Notes: a model not told the origin generated them from the letters alone. 10,076 bases of DNA from a bacterium (GCA_020625635.1 JAHLBL010000050.1:1-10076), one strand, 5' to 3'; positions 1 through 6,196 are shown, numbered from the stretch's first letter. Translations and numbers: made by a program.

Positions 1-6
1 GAATTT

Positions 7-86
7 AATTTAGCTTTTCGGGCAACCGAAAAATTTAGCTGCCGTGAAACGGCAATTTAGCTGTTACTGTAAGTAACAATTTAGCT
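7..86. repeat. Array of AATTTAGCT units separated by three different hairpins
   Basis: Four exact copies of AATTTAGCT lie at 7-15, 32-40, 54-62 and 78-86. Each of the three gaps is a complete short hairpin. Gap 1 (16-31) has stem TTTCGG/CCGAAA with loop GCAA. Gap 2 (41-53) has stem GCCGT/ACGGC with loop GAA. Gap 3 (63-77) has stem GTTACT/AGTAAC with loop GTA. The stems share no sequence, yet each is perfectly self-complementary and fills the gap exactly. The unit length is 25, 22 and 24 bases. After the fourth copy no further hairpin closes, so the array ends there; it may continue left of the window. The function is unknown. Confidence 0.9.
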
Positions 87-169
87 CAGTTACCATTTTA
101 AAGTCGGTTCAAACTTGTTTTAATTTTTGAAAAAATTTTTTTAAATATTTCTGAAACCTCTGCAAGATT

Positions 170-197
170 TTGACATTCGCGGACGTTTTAATAGTAG
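170..197 (+). promoter_or_regulatory. Possible promoter of the CBM26-like surface protein gene
   Basis: An exact TTGACA lies at 170-175. The -10 region is poor: the best candidate is TAGTAG at 192-197 with a 16-base spacer. A very AT-rich tract at about 119-150 lies just upstream and could act as an UP element. The -35 is convincing and the -10 is not, so the assignment is tentative. Confidence 0.35.
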
Positions 198-211
198 AAA
201 ACAGGTAAATC

Positions 212-230
212 ACACCAACGGGGACGGTGT
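212..230 (+). promoter_or_regulatory. Small hairpin in the 5' leader
   Basis: ACACC (212-216) pairs with GGTGT (226-230) around a nine-base loop. It lies between the putative promoter and the ribosome binding site at 255-261. It matches no riboswitch that I know. It may only stabilise the transcript. Confidence 0.35.
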
Positions 231-267
231 ATTACTAATTTCAAAAATTTATTTAGAGGTGACTGAA

Positions 268-1347
268 ATGTTAAAAAAACTGATTTCAATTGCGATGGCG
301 TCGATTATGGCGATGTCTATCACAGCATTCGCGGCTTCAGCCGCAACAAATGACACAGCCGAGGCAGGCGCGGAGGTAAGCGACTCCGCGGGCGCAGACA
401 CCGACAGCAGCGCGTCGGGCGCTGGCAAGGTGATCTACTTTGACTCCACAGGCTGGAAAAACGTAAAAACCATTTACTGCCACATCTGGCAGCGCGGCGG
501 CTCGGACTTCTTCGGCTGGCAGCAGAAGATAACGGCTTGTAAAAAGGAAAGCGACACCCTCTACTCCTACGACCTCACAAAGCTCGACAGCTCGCTCAAC
601 ATCGAGGGCGGTCTCAAGTCCGACGTTGACTACTGCATAATCTTCAGCTCGGACACAGGCGCCCAGACCTACGACACGACCTTCGGCACAGCGTGCATAG
701 GCGATACGATCACGGTAAAGGACACTCAGATTGAGAATCCCAAGGACTCTGAAAAAAAGGGTTACGAGGCTAACTGGAAAACAAACAGCTCAAAATACGG
801 TCCGCACCTTGCGATCACATCTATCGGCAATATCGTCGGCAAGGTCCTCTGCCCCAACGAGAGCGGCATCGAGGTTGTCGGCGACTGGCTCGACACATAC
901 TACGCCAGCGTATACTGCGACCCGCTCGAAACACTCACATCGGCTCTTACACGCTTCGGCGTAAAGGACATAGACGCGGTCCTCGCTTATATCGAGTCCA
1001 AGGAATCAGGCAGCGACATCGATACTATTAGCAGTATGCTTGAAAAAGCCTATAAGGCAGCGTACAAAGAGGATAAAAAGGTCGATGTAAAGAAAGTAAG
1101 CAAGCTCAAGAAGGACATCGGCAGCGGTAAGGACATCGACGATATCATCGAGACCCCGGGCAACAACGGCGGCACTGTAGGCGGCAGCAGCAACACCACA
1201 GGCTCCGACAACTCCTACAGCGGCTCCTCCGACGTCTCCAACACAGGCGCGGACGGTCAGGAAGACACGATTTTCTTCGCCCTCGCGGGAATAATGCTCG
1301 CGGCTTCGGGAGTAATGTTCGTCACAAGAAGGAAAAGAGAAGAATAA
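268..1347 (+). CDS. Secreted, membrane-anchored protein with a CBM26-like carbohydrate-binding module
   Basis: The protein has 359 residues. I chose the ATG at 268 because AGAGGTG (255-261) sits six bases upstream; an in-frame GTG at 259 lies inside that ribosome binding site. Residues 1-26 are a signal peptide with a probable cut after AASA. An Ala/Ser/Asp/Gly linker follows (27-53). Residues about 54-152 begin VIYFDSTGWKNV and carry spaced Trp residues (63, 74, 84) and a GDTITVKD end, a pattern resembling the CBM25/CBM26 starch-binding families. Residues 155-292 are unrecognised and end in a Lys/Asp-rich helical stretch. A Gly/Ser/Asn linker (298-325) leads to a hydrophobic segment (334-354) and an RRKREE tail. 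This resembles a sorting signal, but only SNTG precedes the segment instead of LPxTG, so sortase attachment is uncertain. A surface glycan-binding role is an inference; no catalytic domain was recognised. Confidence 0.85.
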   Translation: MLKKLISIAMASIMAMSITAFAASAATNDTAEAGAEVSDSAGADTDSSASGAGKVIYFDSTGWKNVKTIYCHIWQRGGSDFFGWQQKITACKKESDTLYSYDLTKLDSSLNIEGGLKSDVDYCIIFSSDTGAQTYDTTFGTACIGDTITVKDTQIENPKDSEKKGYEANWKTNSSKYGPHLAITSIGNIVGKVLCPNESGIEVVGDWLDTYYASVYCDPLETLTSALTRFGVKDIDAVLAYIESKESGSDIDTISSMLEKAYKAAYKEDKKVDVKKVSKLKKDIGSGKDIDDIIETPGNNGGTVGGSSNTTGSDNSYSGSSDVSNTGADGQEDTIFFALAGIMLAASGVMFVTRRKREE

Positions 1348-1363
1348 ATATTAAAACAGTTAA

Positions 1364-1415
1364 GGTCGGACAGACAGGTTGTGCTATAGGCAACCTCCTC
1401 TGCCCGACCATTTTT
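1364..1415 (+). terminator. Branched intrinsic terminator after the CBM26-like protein gene
   Basis: The outer stem pairs GGTCGG (1364-1369) with CCGACC (1404-1409), and CAGA (1371-1374) with TCTG (1399-1402), with one mismatch between. A second stem inside pairs AGGTTG (1376-1381) with CAACCT (1391-1396). ATTTTTAT follows. It begins 16 bases after the stop codon. Confidence 0.85.
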
Positions 1416-1460
1416 ATATGCTCCGATGGGTGCTCTCTCCCGCCTTGATGAGTGTTAACA

Positions 1461-1482
1461 AAACTGCGGGATCAGGCAGTTT
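1461..1482 (-). terminator. Possible second hairpin terminator behind murA
   Basis: AAACTGC (1461-1467) pairs with GCAGTTT (1476-1482) around an eight-base loop. Read on the minus strand it is followed by TTGTTAAC, a weak U-tract. It lies just beyond the main murA terminator and could act as a backup. Confidence 0.4.
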
Positions 1483-1492
1483 CCTATAAAAC

Positions 1493-1519
1493 AAAAAGGA
1501 GAGAGCCGAAACTCTCTCC
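1493..1519 (-). terminator. Intrinsic terminator of murA
   Basis: On the minus strand GGAGAGAG pairs with CTCTCTCC (plus-strand arms 1498-1505 and 1512-1519) around a six-base loop. TTTTTGTTTT follows, which appears as the A-run at 1493-1497 on the plus strand. It lies about 20 bases past the murA stop codon. Confidence 0.85.
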
Positions 1520-1538
1520 ATAATTTTATCTTAACAAA

Positions 1539-2831
1539 TTAAGCTCTGAGGCTTCTGTCCGCCTCGTCGTAGTAGACCTTCTTTATGTCCGCGCCGAGCG
1601 CCGTGAGCTTTTCAACAAGATTCTCGTAGCCGCGCTCGATGTACTGTATCGAGGTAACCTCGGTAGTACCCTCGGCACAGAGTCCCGCGATGACCATAGC
1701 CGCGCCTGCGCGCAGATCGGTAGCCTTTACGGGAGCCGCGGTGAGCTTGTTGCCGCCTTCTATGATCGCGAGACGTCCCTCAACGGAGATGTGAGCGCCC
1801 ATCATAGTAAGCTCGGAAACGTACTGATAACGGTTGTCCCAGACGTTCTCGTTGATGATACTCGTACCCATAACAGTACAGAGCAGCGTCGCGAACTGCG
1901 GCTGGCAGTCGGTCGGGAAACCGGGATGAGGCATAGTCTTTACGTTACAGCGGTTAAGAGGACGCTTGCTCGCGTCAACAAAGATAGCCTCGTCGTACTC
2001 CTTGATCTCACAGCCGATCTCGCGAAGCTTGGCGGTGATGGACTCGAGATGCTTGGGAGTGATGTTCTTAACGAGCACCTTGCCGCGTGTGGCGGCTACG
2101 GCGCACATATATGTTCCCGCCTCGATCTGGTCGGGGATAATCGAATAAGTGATACCGTGGAGGTAGTCAACTCCGCGGATTTTGATCGTATCGGTACCCG
2201 CGCCGCGGATCTGCGCTCCCATAGAGTTCAGGAAGTTGGCGAGGTCAACGATGTGGGGCTCCTTGGCGGCGTTCTCGATGATGGTCTGACCCTCCGCCTT
2301 AACAGCGGCGAGCATAATATTCATCGTTGCGCCTACGGAAACAACGTCGAGATAGATGTTATTGCCGCGCAGACGGGACTCGGAACGAACGTCGATGATC
2401 GCGCCGTTGACGAGCTCGTGGCGGGCGCCCATAGCCGCAAAGCCCTTGAGGTGCTGGTCGATCGGACGCGCGCCGAAGTTACAGCCGCCGGGCAGGCATA
2501 CCTTAGCGCGGTGGCATCTGCCGAGAAGCGCGCCTAAAAGGTAGTAAGAAGCCCTCATACCGCGCACGAGGTCTGTCGTGGCGCAATATGAGTTGATTTT
2601 GCGGGGATCTATATATAATGTTGACTTATTCTCTCTTTTAACCTCAGCGCCCATTTCCTGAAGGATTCTTCCGATAAGTGATACGTCGCTGATGTTGGGT
2701 ATATTTTCAATACGGCAGGGCTCGTCGCAGAGAATTACCGCGGGGATAATCGCGACTGCCGCGTTCTTGGCACCGCTGATGGAGACCTCTCCGTTCAGAA
2801 CGTTGCCGCCGTTAATAACATATTTTTCCAA
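1539..2831 (-). CDS. murA: UDP-N-acetylglucosamine 1-carboxyvinyltransferase (MurA family)
   Basis: MurA transfers enolpyruvate from PEP to UDP-GlcNAc in the cytoplasm, the first committed step of peptidoglycan synthesis and the target of fosfomycin. From a TTG start at 2831 the protein has 430 residues, normal for the family. I chose this TTG because GGAGTG lies six bases upstream and because it gives the typical MEKYVINGG opening. It also places the catalytic Lys and Asn of GAKNA at residues 22 and 23, as in E. coli. The in-frame GTG at 2840 overlaps that ribosome binding site but would add only three residues. The loop motif PGGCNFGARP holds the active-site Cys (residue 117), so the enzyme should be fosfomycin-sensitive type. 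GFPTD supplies the conserved Asp (308), and RGYENLVEKL is the usual C-terminal motif. Low-GC Gram-positives often carry two copies (murA and murZ); which this is cannot be told here. Confidence 0.95.
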   Translation of the reverse strand: MEKYVINGGNVLNGEVSISGAKNAAVAIIPAVILCDEPCRIENIPNISDVSLIGRILQEMGAEVKRENKSTLYIDPRKINSYCATTDLVRGMRASYYLLGALLGRCHRAKVCLPGGCNFGARPIDQHLKGFAAMGARHELVNGAIIDVRSESRLRGNNIYLDVVSVGATMNIMLAAVKAEGQTIIENAAKEPHIVDLANFLNSMGAQIRGAGTDTIKIRGVDYLHGITYSIIPDQIEAGTYMCAVAATRGKVLVKNITPKHLESITAKLREIGCEIKEYDEAIFVDASKRPLNRCNVKTMPHPGFPTDCQPQFATLLCTVMGTSIINENVWDNRYQYVSELTMMGAHISVEGRLAIIEGGNKLTAAPVKATDLRAGAAMVIAGLCAEGTTEVTSIQYIERGYENLVEKLTALGADIKKVYYDEADRSLRA

Positions 2832-2840
2832 ATTGCACAC

Positions 2841-3265
2841 TCCATTTTTAAAGATATATGCTTAGTTTCTGTGTCAATCAAGCCTATATTCTTTACAAAA
2901 AAGTTTCTCAAAAATTACATCCCTGTAAGAAAAACACAATTTATAGTGGTAGACATGATAGAGTACCACAATTTCATCCAAAAAGATAATACTCCATATC
3001 AAGCACAAAGTCAATACGTTTTTGGAAACTGTAACCGAAATTTGGTAAACTTGTATGAGTTTTATCTGCACCCTGTAATTTTTATTCGAAATATGACTAA
3101 AGAGGTTAAAAATACGTTATATTTTCCTTTAAAAGAATTAAAATTTTGTTTTATTTTTGCCGAAAAGAATTAAAGAATTGACATATATTCTTTTGGGGAA
3201 ATAAAGCGTTTATGGGCGCTCTTGCCTGCCTGTTCAAAGCAGAAATATTTTCAAATTATTTCTAT
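2841..3265. other. AT-rich intergenic region upstream of murA
   Basis: About 425 bases with no convincing gene. On the murA strand there are two weak promoter candidates. One is an exact TTGACA (plus-strand 2872-2877) with only poor -10 matches. The other is TATAAA (plus-strand 2940-2945) preceded at 17 bases by a weak TGGTAC. An inverted repeat at 2946-2969 lies next to the latter. A 12-base direct repeat, AAAAGAATTAAA, occurs at 3131-3142 and 3163-3174. An exact TTGACA at 3178-3183 points right but has only ATAAAG at the -10 position and no gene ahead of it. Short open frames here lack ribosome binding sites and recognisable composition. Confidence 0.6.
2946..2969 (-). promoter_or_regulatory. 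Operator-like inverted repeat upstream of murA
   Basis: GTGGTA (2946-2951) and TACCAC (2964-2969) form a perfect inverted repeat with 12 bases between. On the murA strand it directly precedes the TATAAA at 2945-2940, so it would cover the -35 to -10 region of that promoter. I recognise no regulator for it. Confidence 0.35.
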
Positions 3266-3299
3266 AAAAAAAGACGGAAGCCGCTTAAAATGCGGCGTC
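3266..3299 (-). terminator. Intrinsic terminator of the M23 peptidase gene
   Basis: GCCGC (3280-3284) pairs with GCGGC (3292-3296) around a seven-base loop, with a further GAC/GTC pairing across an asymmetric bulge. On the minus strand seven T residues follow (A-run 3266-3272). It lies about 30 bases past the stop codon. Confidence 0.75.
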
Positions 3300-3325
3300 C
3301 GCCCGTAAATTGCTATACTATAATA

Positions 3326-4636
3326 TTATACAAAGTTCATCGGGTCCAGTCTCTCTCCGCCCGAGGTTCTCACCTCAAAGTGGAGGTGCGGTCCCGTCGA
3401 GTCTCCCGTGGAGCCGACCGCCGCTATAGCGTCGCCCTGCGATACGCTCTCGCCCGCGTTCACATAAAGCTCGCTGCAGTGACCGTAGAGCGTTTTGTAG
3501 CCGTTGCCGTGGTCGATGATAACGTAGTTGCCGTAGCCCGAGTCATCATAACCAGCCCACTCAACTGTACCGCCGTCGGCGGCAACGATTGACTGTCCGT
3601 AAACACCGCCGTCCGATATGTCGATTCCGCTGTGGAAAGCACCCCAGCGCTCGCCGTAGTACGAGGTGATCGTGGAGGTATAAGGCACAGGCCAGATGAA
3701 TGTTCCTGTGGAAGAACCGCCTCCCGAGGAGGAATAGGTCTTGCTGTTGTCGGGCTTTTCCTTTGTGCCGACAACAACGATCTCGTCCTGAGCTTCCTCG
3801 ATCGTCGTTACGCTCTTGAGCTCGGAGTCCGTCTGGACGCCGTCAACGTAGGTTATGCGGTAAACAACCTTTTCCTTACCGTTAACGCCCTCCTGCTTCG
3901 TCTCGGAGTAATCGGTGTACTCGTCATCGTCGTATTCGGTAACGGTATCGTAAGGAATTTTCTGGGTATATTCAATATCAGTCGAAAGCGAGTAGCTCAG
4001 CAGCTCCTCGTTGTCGTTAACGATGTCGTCAGCCTTCTGTATCTCGATTCCGCTGTACGAGCCGTAGACGACCTCGACGGAGTTGGCGAACTCGTCGGTG
4101 GTTTCGTCGTCGTACTTAGCCTTATAGTCGTCAAGCTTCTGCTGCAGTGACGCTTCGAGCGCGCCGTCCTCTATACATACGCCCACGAGAGTTCCGTCGA
4201 TATACAGTCCGTAGCCTTCGATAGCCATAGGCTCGATATCGACCGCGGTCGAAAGATTTGTCTTTGCGATCGAATGGACCTTCTGCTCCTTGACCGCGTT
4301 CTTTGCGGGCTGCTCCCCTGCAGCGGCGAACGGATTATTGACGGCAGTCACACAGAGCACAGCCGCGACGAATGAAGCGGCAAGACCGATGGCTGCCTTT
4401 CTCCTGATATGTGCGGAAGAAGCGGTGCGCGGAGCGGACTTCCTTTCCGCTCTGTGGATCTTCGCCGCAAGAATGGCGGAAGCCGCGAGCTGTCCGCTGC
4501 CCTGCTTACGGCGCTCGGCGTAATAACGCTCGAGACGCGTCGGCTTATTTTTACTTTTCCTCTTGGGTTTGCGTGTAAGACCTTCGACGTTCTCTATTTC
4601 CTTGTAGCCGTCGAGACCTATGAATTTTGTTCGCAT
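3326..4636 (-). CDS. Membrane-tethered G5-domain M23 peptidoglycan endopeptidase
   Basis: The protein has 436 residues from the ATG at 4636, which has AAGGTG eight bases upstream. An in-frame TTG at 4642 is only two bases from that site and is less likely. Residues 1-80 form a long basic cytoplasmic tail rich in Lys and Arg. Residues about 81-99 are one membrane segment, so the rest faces outward. Residues about 218-292 resemble a G5 domain, a wall or GlcNAc-binding module. A Ser/Gly linker leads to the M23 (LytM-like) domain (about 312-436). Its metal ligands are H335 and D339 (HSGID) and H419 of HLHFE. H386 (YGH) and H417 are the expected catalytic His residues, so all key residues are present. 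It likely cuts peptide cross-links in the wall. Its promoter carries a WalR-like box, which fits a wall hydrolase. It is transcribed alone. Confidence 0.92.
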   Translation of the reverse strand: MRTKFIGLDGYKEIENVEGLTRKPKRKSKNKPTRLERYYAERRKQGSGQLAASAILAAKIHRAERKSAPRTASSAHIRRKAAIGLAASFVAAVLCVTAVNNPFAAAGEQPAKNAVKEQKVHSIAKTNLSTAVDIEPMAIEGYGLYIDGTLVGVCIEDGALEASLQQKLDDYKAKYDDETTDEFANSVEVVYGSYSGIEIQKADDIVNDNEELLSYSLSTDIEYTQKIPYDTVTEYDDDEYTDYSETKQEGVNGKEKVVYRITYVDGVQTDSELKSVTTIEEAQDEIVVVGTKEKPDNSKTYSSSGGGSSTGTFIWPVPYTSTITSYYGERWGAFHSGIDISDGGVYGQSIVAADGGTVEWAGYDDSGYGNYVIIDHGNGYKTLYGHCSELYVNAGESVSQGDAIAAVGSTGDSTGPHLHFEVRTSGGERLDPMNFV

Positions 4637-4725
4637 TGGCAATACACCTTCAAATCTTTAGATATCCTTGCTATTATTCCCAAAAACAATTAAATTATTG
4701 CAATCTTGTAACAATTTCGCTATCG

Positions 4726-4754
4726 ATTATAACAAAGAAGTTACAAAATTGCAA
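4726..4754 (-). promoter_or_regulatory. Promoter of the M23 peptidase gene
   Basis: On the minus strand TTGCAA (plus-strand 4749-4754) is followed after 17 bases by a perfect TATAAT (plus-strand 4726-4731). Transcription would start near 4719, giving a leader of about 80 bases. Confidence 0.65.
4729..4745 (-). promoter_or_regulatory. WalR (YycF)-like binding box
   Basis: On the minus strand the sequence reads TGTAAC, five bases, TGTTAT. This is an exact match to the published WalR consensus TGTWAH-N5-TGTWAH, which governs wall hydrolase genes in Bacilli. It overlaps the -10 and the spacer of the M23 promoter, a position that suggests repression. Whether this organism has a WalR regulator is unknown. 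Confidence 0.5.
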
Positions 4755-4885
4755 TATTTTTCCTGAAATTAGTCGTAACTCACAAAGAGTAAGGTGCATC
4801 TAACCGAATTTTATATTGATGTTATACAGAAATCATGCGGTAAAATGTAATAAAACCGCTGTGCCGTGTAACACTTAATTAATTA

Positions 4886-5728
4886 TCATTGCTTTCTTTC
4901 AAACATAATATTCAGGTCAACGCTGCCGCTGACGCCGTCGATCGTGCCCGTTTTGGAATACTGCCAGATGTAAACCTGCTCTGTGATTTCGGGCGTGCCC
5001 TCGTACTGAGCGATCCACAGCGGGATATCCGCGACGTCCTTATAAACGGCGCTGTTTTCAGCCTCGACGTAAATCAGGGGCTTATAGCCCTTTGTCTTTA
5101 TCCTGTCGCAGAAGGCTTGCGCAAGCGCGGGGATCTCACTGTCCTTAACCTTGTCTGTGCGTGCGTCGTCGTCCTTTATGTGCTCAAAATCATAAGCTAC
5201 CCATGTGACATTTCTGCCGTCGATCAGGTTCAGCACGTAATCAGCCTCTTCCTCGGCTTCCTCGGCAGTTACAGCCTGGCTGAAGAAGTAAACGCCCGTC
5301 TTGATTCCTACGGCGCTCGCGCCGCTGAGGTTCAGCGTAAGGGATTCGTCGGAGTACATAGCGCCCTCGTCGCCGTATCCGCGTCCTCCCGCGCGTATTA
5401 TCGCAAATGTAACACCGCTCTCGGCAACATAGTTCCAGTCGATCTCGCCGCTGTAGGAGCTGACGTCAATGCCGATTTCCGACGTCGTTGAGCCGTCGGA
5501 GTATGTAAGGAAGCCGCTGCTGTCCTTTTTGAGTTTGGACTTATCAAAGCCCGTCTTTTCAGCCGCTGTCTCCTCAGCCGCCGTTGTGTCGGGCAGTGTT
5601 TCCTTTTCCGCCGCCTTCTCCGACGAAGCTGACTTAGTATCCGAGGTTCCAATCTGAGCTTCTCCGCATGACGCCGCGAAAACCGCCAGCGACATAATAA
5701 CCAAAACCGCTAATACTTTTTTAATCAT
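4886..5728 (-). CDS. GH25 muramidase (lysozyme-like) lipoprotein
   Basis: Family 25 glycoside hydrolases cut the MurNAc-GlcNAc bond of peptidoglycan. From the ATG at 5728 the protein has 280 residues; GGGG lies six bases upstream and a lipoprotein signal follows at once. A longer in-frame start at 5785 would put 19 unlikely residues before the signal. Residues 1-20 are hydrophobic and end AAS-Cys21, a probable lipobox, although position -3 is Ala instead of the usual Leu. An Ala/Glu/Thr linker spans about 25-65. The catalytic domain (about 84-280) begins GIDVSSYSGEIDW, with D88, and contains the DxE pair D180 and E182 (VAYDFEH). WIAQY and the family-typical QYSKTGTIDGVSGSVDLN end follow. All expected residues are present. 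It probably acts on the cell's own wall from the outer face of the membrane. No clear terminator was found; a weak five-base-stem hairpin lies at 4837-4859. Confidence 0.93.
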   Translation of the reverse strand: MIKKVLAVLVIMSLAVFAASCGEAQIGTSDTKSASSEKAAEKETLPDTTAAEETAAEKTGFDKSKLKKDSSGFLTYSDGSTTSEIGIDVSSYSGEIDWNYVAESGVTFAIIRAGGRGYGDEGAMYSDESLTLNLSGASAVGIKTGVYFFSQAVTAEEAEEEADYVLNLIDGRNVTWVAYDFEHIKDDDARTDKVKDSEIPALAQAFCDRIKTKGYKPLIYVEAENSAVYKDVADIPLWIAQYEGTPEITEQVYIWQYSKTGTIDGVSGSVDLNIMFERKQ

Positions 5729-5805
5729 ATAAATCCCCACAGCCTTTCGTAAATTGTCAAACCAAAATCGCGGCAACGCGAGCATTCACACTGCTCACCA
5801 CCGAA

Positions 5806-5834
5806 ATTTTACCACAAAAACCGACACAAGTAAA
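5806..5834 (-). promoter_or_regulatory. Probable promoter of the GH25 gene
   Basis: On the minus strand TTTACT (plus-strand 5829-5834) is followed after 17 bases by TAAAAT (plus-strand 5806-5811). The start would be near 5799 and the leader about 70 bases. The leader contains a short hairpin, TCGCG/CGCGA (5768-5781), followed by TTTT, which could attenuate transcription but is small. Confidence 0.45.
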
Positions 5835-5845
5835 CAGACGCGCAA

Positions 5846-5890
5846 TCGGAAATTTTTCTATTTTCCGAATTACTACTTGCCATATTCCGA
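5846..5890. promoter_or_regulatory. Three TTCCGA motifs between divergent genes
   Basis: TCGGAAA (5846-5852) and TTTCCGA (5862-5868) form a perfect inverted repeat with nine bases between. A third TTCCGA lies at 5885-5890, 22 bases (about two helical turns) from the second and in the same direction. The third sits in the spacer of the rightward promoter and the first two lie upstream of both promoters. This is an operator candidate; no regulator is recognised. Confidence 0.4.
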
Positions 5891-5920
5891 TTTTTAAAGT
5901 ATAATATATTATCCTATAAT
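5877..5920 (+). promoter_or_regulatory. Strong promoter of the 77-residue protein gene
   Basis: TTGCCA (5877-5882), a 17-base spacer and a perfect TATAAT (5900-5905) form a near-consensus promoter. A second TATAAT at 5915-5920 has no good -35. A start near 5912 gives a leader of about 47 bases. Confidence 0.75.
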
Positions 5921-5958
5921 GAATGATTATTGCCATTTAAAGAAGAGGAGGGATAGTT

Positions 5959-6192
5959 TTGGCTGATTTAATGAGCAAGGACGAGCTTTTAGCCGCCATC
6001 GACAACAGCAAAACAATATCCGACCTCTTCAAGCTTGTAAAGGAGCAGAACATCAATATGCATATGCATACCGTTCAGGGCGCAAGCAACACCAAGCCGA
6101 AGCGGCTTGAGATCCGCTCCTTTGCCCCCGGCAGCACTTACCTTGACAGGCTCAAGGCTGCCGTCAAGCTTACGGTTGAGAATACAAAATGA
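5959..6192 (+). CDS. Small cytoplasmic protein of unknown function
   Basis: The protein has 77 residues. The TTG at 5959 is chosen because GGAGG (5947-5951) lies seven bases upstream; the next in-frame ATG at 5971 is 19 bases from that site. It has no signal peptide or membrane segment. Residues 4-30 look helical with a Leu/Ile pattern, a HMHMH-like cluster lies at about 34-37, and the C-terminal part is Lys-rich. I recognise no family. It has its own strong promoter, a strong ribosome binding site and a terminator five bases past the stop codon, so it is probably real and well expressed. It is divergent from the GH25 gene and may share control elements with it. Its role cannot be inferred from the sequence. 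Confidence 0.8.
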   Translation: MADLMSKDELLAAIDNSKTISDLFKLVKEQNINMHMHTVQGASNTKPKRLEIRSFAPGSTYLDRLKAAVKLTVENTK

Positions 6193-6196
6193 AAAA

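Larger units (their letters stand above)
4696..4756. repeat. Inverted repeat of 17-base arms around the M23 gene promoter
   Basis: TATTGCAATCTTGTAAC (4696-4712) is the reverse complement of 4740-4756 with a single mismatch. The arms are 27 bases apart. Each arm contains the palindrome ATTGCAAT next to TTGTAAC. The right arm covers the -35 of the M23 promoter and the left arm lies just past the expected transcription start, so a protein bound to both arms could loop or block the promoter. The fold could also be an RNA or DNA hairpin. Confidence 0.8.

Noticed and set aside
7..86. CRISPR array
   Set aside because: The repeat is only nine bases and the gaps are 13-16 bases and self-complementary, far shorter than CRISPR repeats and spacers. 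No cas genes are present.
1240..1257. Canonical LPxTG sorting signal in the CBM26-like protein
   Set aside because: Only SNTG is present, with no Leu-Pro before it, so a standard sortase A signal cannot be claimed.
1791..2537. Long plus-strand frame of 248 codons
   Set aside because: It is antisense to murA, whose catalytic motifs are intact, and is a by-product of GC-rich codon use.
2874..3071. Minus-strand 65-codon frame upstream of murA
   Set aside because: No ribosome binding site, no recognisable family and AT-driven composition; it occupies the likely murA promoter region.
2871..3173. Plus-strand 100-codon frame in the murA upstream region
   Set aside because: It starts with GTG without a ribosome binding site, lies in AT-rich intergenic DNA, and its composition is unlike that of the neighbouring genes.
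3632..4150. Plus-strand frame of 172 codons with hydrophobic stretches
   Set aside because: It is antisense to the M23 peptidase gene and has no ribosome binding site or conserved motif; the hydrophobicity reflects the complement of Asp/Glu-rich codons.
5755..5760. Exact TTGACA on the minus strand before the GH25 gene
   Set aside because: The -10 position holds only G/C-rich sequence overlapping the ribosome binding site, so it cannot be a working promoter.
5729..5785. Longer N-terminus for the GH25 protein
   Set aside because: The extra 19 residues precede a complete lipoprotein signal and the upstream start lacks a ribosome binding site, whereas the ATG at 5728 has one.
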